From an uncultured Bacteroidales bacterium (lineage in GTDB: Bacteria; Bacteroidota; Bacteroidia; Bacteroidales; Paludibacteraceae), in assembly GCA_902774075.1 (NCBI GenBank), contig CACYGT010000014.1, positions 1-35,312 of the forward strand: DNA of 35,312 nucleotides. Reading direction: 5' to 3'. Shown piece after piece: positions 34,172 to 35,312 of this stretch (position 1 is its first letter; every line of letters starts with the position of its first letter). A model generated the notes under the pieces. The model saw only the letters and a program-made list of their open reading frames with translations. It searched no databases and had not been told where the DNA came from. Both the position numbers and the translations under genes were made by a program.

Positions 34172-35312
34172 CTCTAACAATTATCTTATGTTTAGTAGGC
34201 GGGCTCCTTCTCGGAGCCGGTGGCTACTATCTCATCGCTCGTATCATCGGAGCCGGCATCGTGCAGAAGGCTACCGAGGAGGCCGAAGTGGTGAAGAAAA
34301 ACAAGATTGTTGAGGCTAAGGAGAAGTTTATCGCTCTCAAACTCGAGCACGACAACACCGTGCGCGAAGCAGAGAAACGCATACAGCAACATGAGCAGCG
34401 CTTGCAGCAACGCGAGCAGCAACTCAACCAGCGTCAGGGCGATATTCAACGCACCCTCAACGAAGTGAATCAAAAAACGCAAATGATCGAGCAACGCCAG
34501 CAAGCGCTCGACTTCAAGCAACAAGAGGTCGATCGTCTGCACCATGAGGCAGAACGCCAACTCGAGCAACTGAGCGGACTCTCTGCCGAGGAGGCAAAGA
34601 AACAACTCATCGAGGCCCTCAAAGACGAAGCCAAGACCGCGGCGATGTCGTACATCAACGAGATCATGGACAATGCCCGTCTCGAGGCCAACAAAGAGGC
34701 GAAGAAGATCATCATCCAAACCATTCAGCGTGTGTCTTCCGAGACCGCCGCAGAGAATACCGTTTCGGTCTTCCATATCGAGAATGACGAAGTCAAAGGT
34801 CGTATCATTGGTCGTGAGGGACGTAACATCCGCGCACTCGAAGCTGCTACAGGCGTCGAGATCGTCGTAGACGATACCCCCGAAGCGATCACCCTCTCGG
34901 CCTTCGACCCTGTACGCCGTGAGATAGCCCGTCTGGCGCTCCATCAGCTCGTGCAGGACGGCCGTATCCATCCCGCGCGTATCGAGGAAGTGGTAGCGAA
35001 AGTGACCAAACAAGTGGAGGATGAGATCATCGAGACCGGTAAACGTACCACCATTGACCTTGGTGTCCATGGTCTGCACCCCGAACTCATTCGTCTGGTC
35101 GGTAAGATGAAGTACCGTTCGTCCTACGGCCAGAACCTCCTCCAGCACTCGCGTGAGACCGCTAACCTCTGTGCCGCAATGGCCGGTGAACTCGGTCTGA
35201 ACGTCAAGGCGGCTCGTCGTGCCGGCTTACTCCACGATATCGGTAAAGTGGCGGACGAAGACGTCGAACTGCCGCACGCAGAACTGGGTATGAAACTCTG
35301 TGAGAAATACGG
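34168..35312 (+). CDS. rny: Ribonuclease Y (3' end outside the window)
   Basis: An open frame of 381 complete codons running off the right edge; RNase Y is usually about 510-520 residues. An N-terminal membrane anchor ([19 protein letters not shown], about 5-25) is followed by a long Gln/Glu-rich coiled coil (about 35-190). The KH domain is at about 200-265 ([15 protein letters not shown] at 211-225). The HD phosphohydrolase domain begins at about 333, with the metal-binding HD of LLHDIGK at 356-357. It is a membrane-bound endoribonuclease that starts mRNA decay. The start at ATG 34168 overlaps the zapA stop. A long minus-strand frame opposite it is only a codon-usage shadow. Confidence 0.93.
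   Translation, partial: MTLTIILCLVGGLLLGAGGYYLIARIIGAGIVQKATEEAEVVKKNKIVEAKEKFIALKLEHDNTVREAEKRIQQHEQRLQQREQQLNQRQGDIQRTLNEVNQKTQMIEQRQQALDFKQQEVDRLHHEAERQLEQLSGLSAEEAKKQLIEALKDEAKTAAMSYINEIMDNARLEANKEAKKIIIQTIQRVSSETAAENTVSVFHIENDEVKGRIIGREGRNIRALEAATGVEIVVDDTPEAITLSAFDPVRREIARLALHQLVQDGRIHPARIEEVVAKVTKQVEDEIIETGKRTTIDLGVHGLHPELIRLVGKMKYRSSYGQNLLQHSRETANLCAAMAGELGLNVKAARRAGLLHDIGKVADEDVELPHAELGMKLCEKY

Noticed and set aside
34168-34620. Gln/Glu codon repetition (CAGCAA-like) in RNase Y
   Set aside because: Irregular spacing consistent with the normal coiled coil of the family, not a fixed 7- or 9-base array.
34192-35148. Minus-strand open frame of 318 codons opposite RNase Y
   Set aside because: The plus strand carries a clear RNase Y with membrane anchor, KH and HD motifs; the opposite frame is a Leu-rich shadow of its coiled coil.

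Overview
The window looks like a chromosomal segment of a Bacteroidales bacterium (Bacteroidota). The evidence is Bacteroidota-type promoters (TTTG at -33, TAnnTTTG at -7, 19-20 base spacer), Bacteroidota-typical families (DUF5686, DUF3078, PCMD-type jelly rolls, type IX secretion-like C-terminal domains), and the coiled-coil/ZapA/RNase Y and DciA/MutS2 arrangements. No rRNA, tRNA, CRISPR array, transposase or integrase was seen.

Layout. Bases 1-120 hold the N-terminus of a MoxR-type AAA+ ATPase (minus strand, cut by the window edge). From 433 to 10131 runs one giant secreted protein of 3232 residues. It has a signal peptide, a jelly-roll domain, about 15 beta-sandwich repeats, a second jelly roll, about 15 more repeats and a short C-terminal domain. 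A compact three-gene operon follows (10236-13238): an MGDG-synthase-like glycosyltransferase, a UPF0104-type multi-pass membrane protein, and a glycosyltransferase-like protein. This suggests a membrane glycolipid made inside and moved across the inner membrane. On the minus strand, 18287 down to 13240 is a four-gene overlapping operon: small lipoprotein, DAHP synthase-chorismate mutase, DUF5686 outer-membrane protein, small beta-barrel. An EamA-type transporter (18384-19310, minus) is divergent from a plus-strand operon running 19407-24720: glucosaminidase-LysM protein, DciA-like DUF721, MutS2, a beta-barrel and a lipoprotein phosphoesterase. From 32139 down to 24723 lies a coupled minus-strand operon: a 1525-residue BIG2-repeat protein, a family 2 glycosyltransferase and a family 9 pectate lyase. 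Both secreted proteins carry the same ThuA/GATase-like accessory domain and end in sorting-domain-like sequences. Last come DUF3078 (32370-33581), a ZapB-like coiled coil, ZapA, and RNase Y, which runs off the right edge.

The most unusual signals are not genes. First, there are six short tandem arrays with a period of exactly 7 or 9 bases, each with a different unit and 4-5 copies. They are embedded in aro (two), in mutS2 (three) and in the gap before the coiled-coil gene (one). Second, four promoters share the block TTTGCRYATGTCA at a fixed 20-base distance from -7. In one of them the -33 box is the loop of the upstream gene's terminator. In another, the block read on the other strand supplies the -33 of a divergent promoter. 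Third, the giant protein has two jelly-roll-plus-15-repeat halves of almost equal length.
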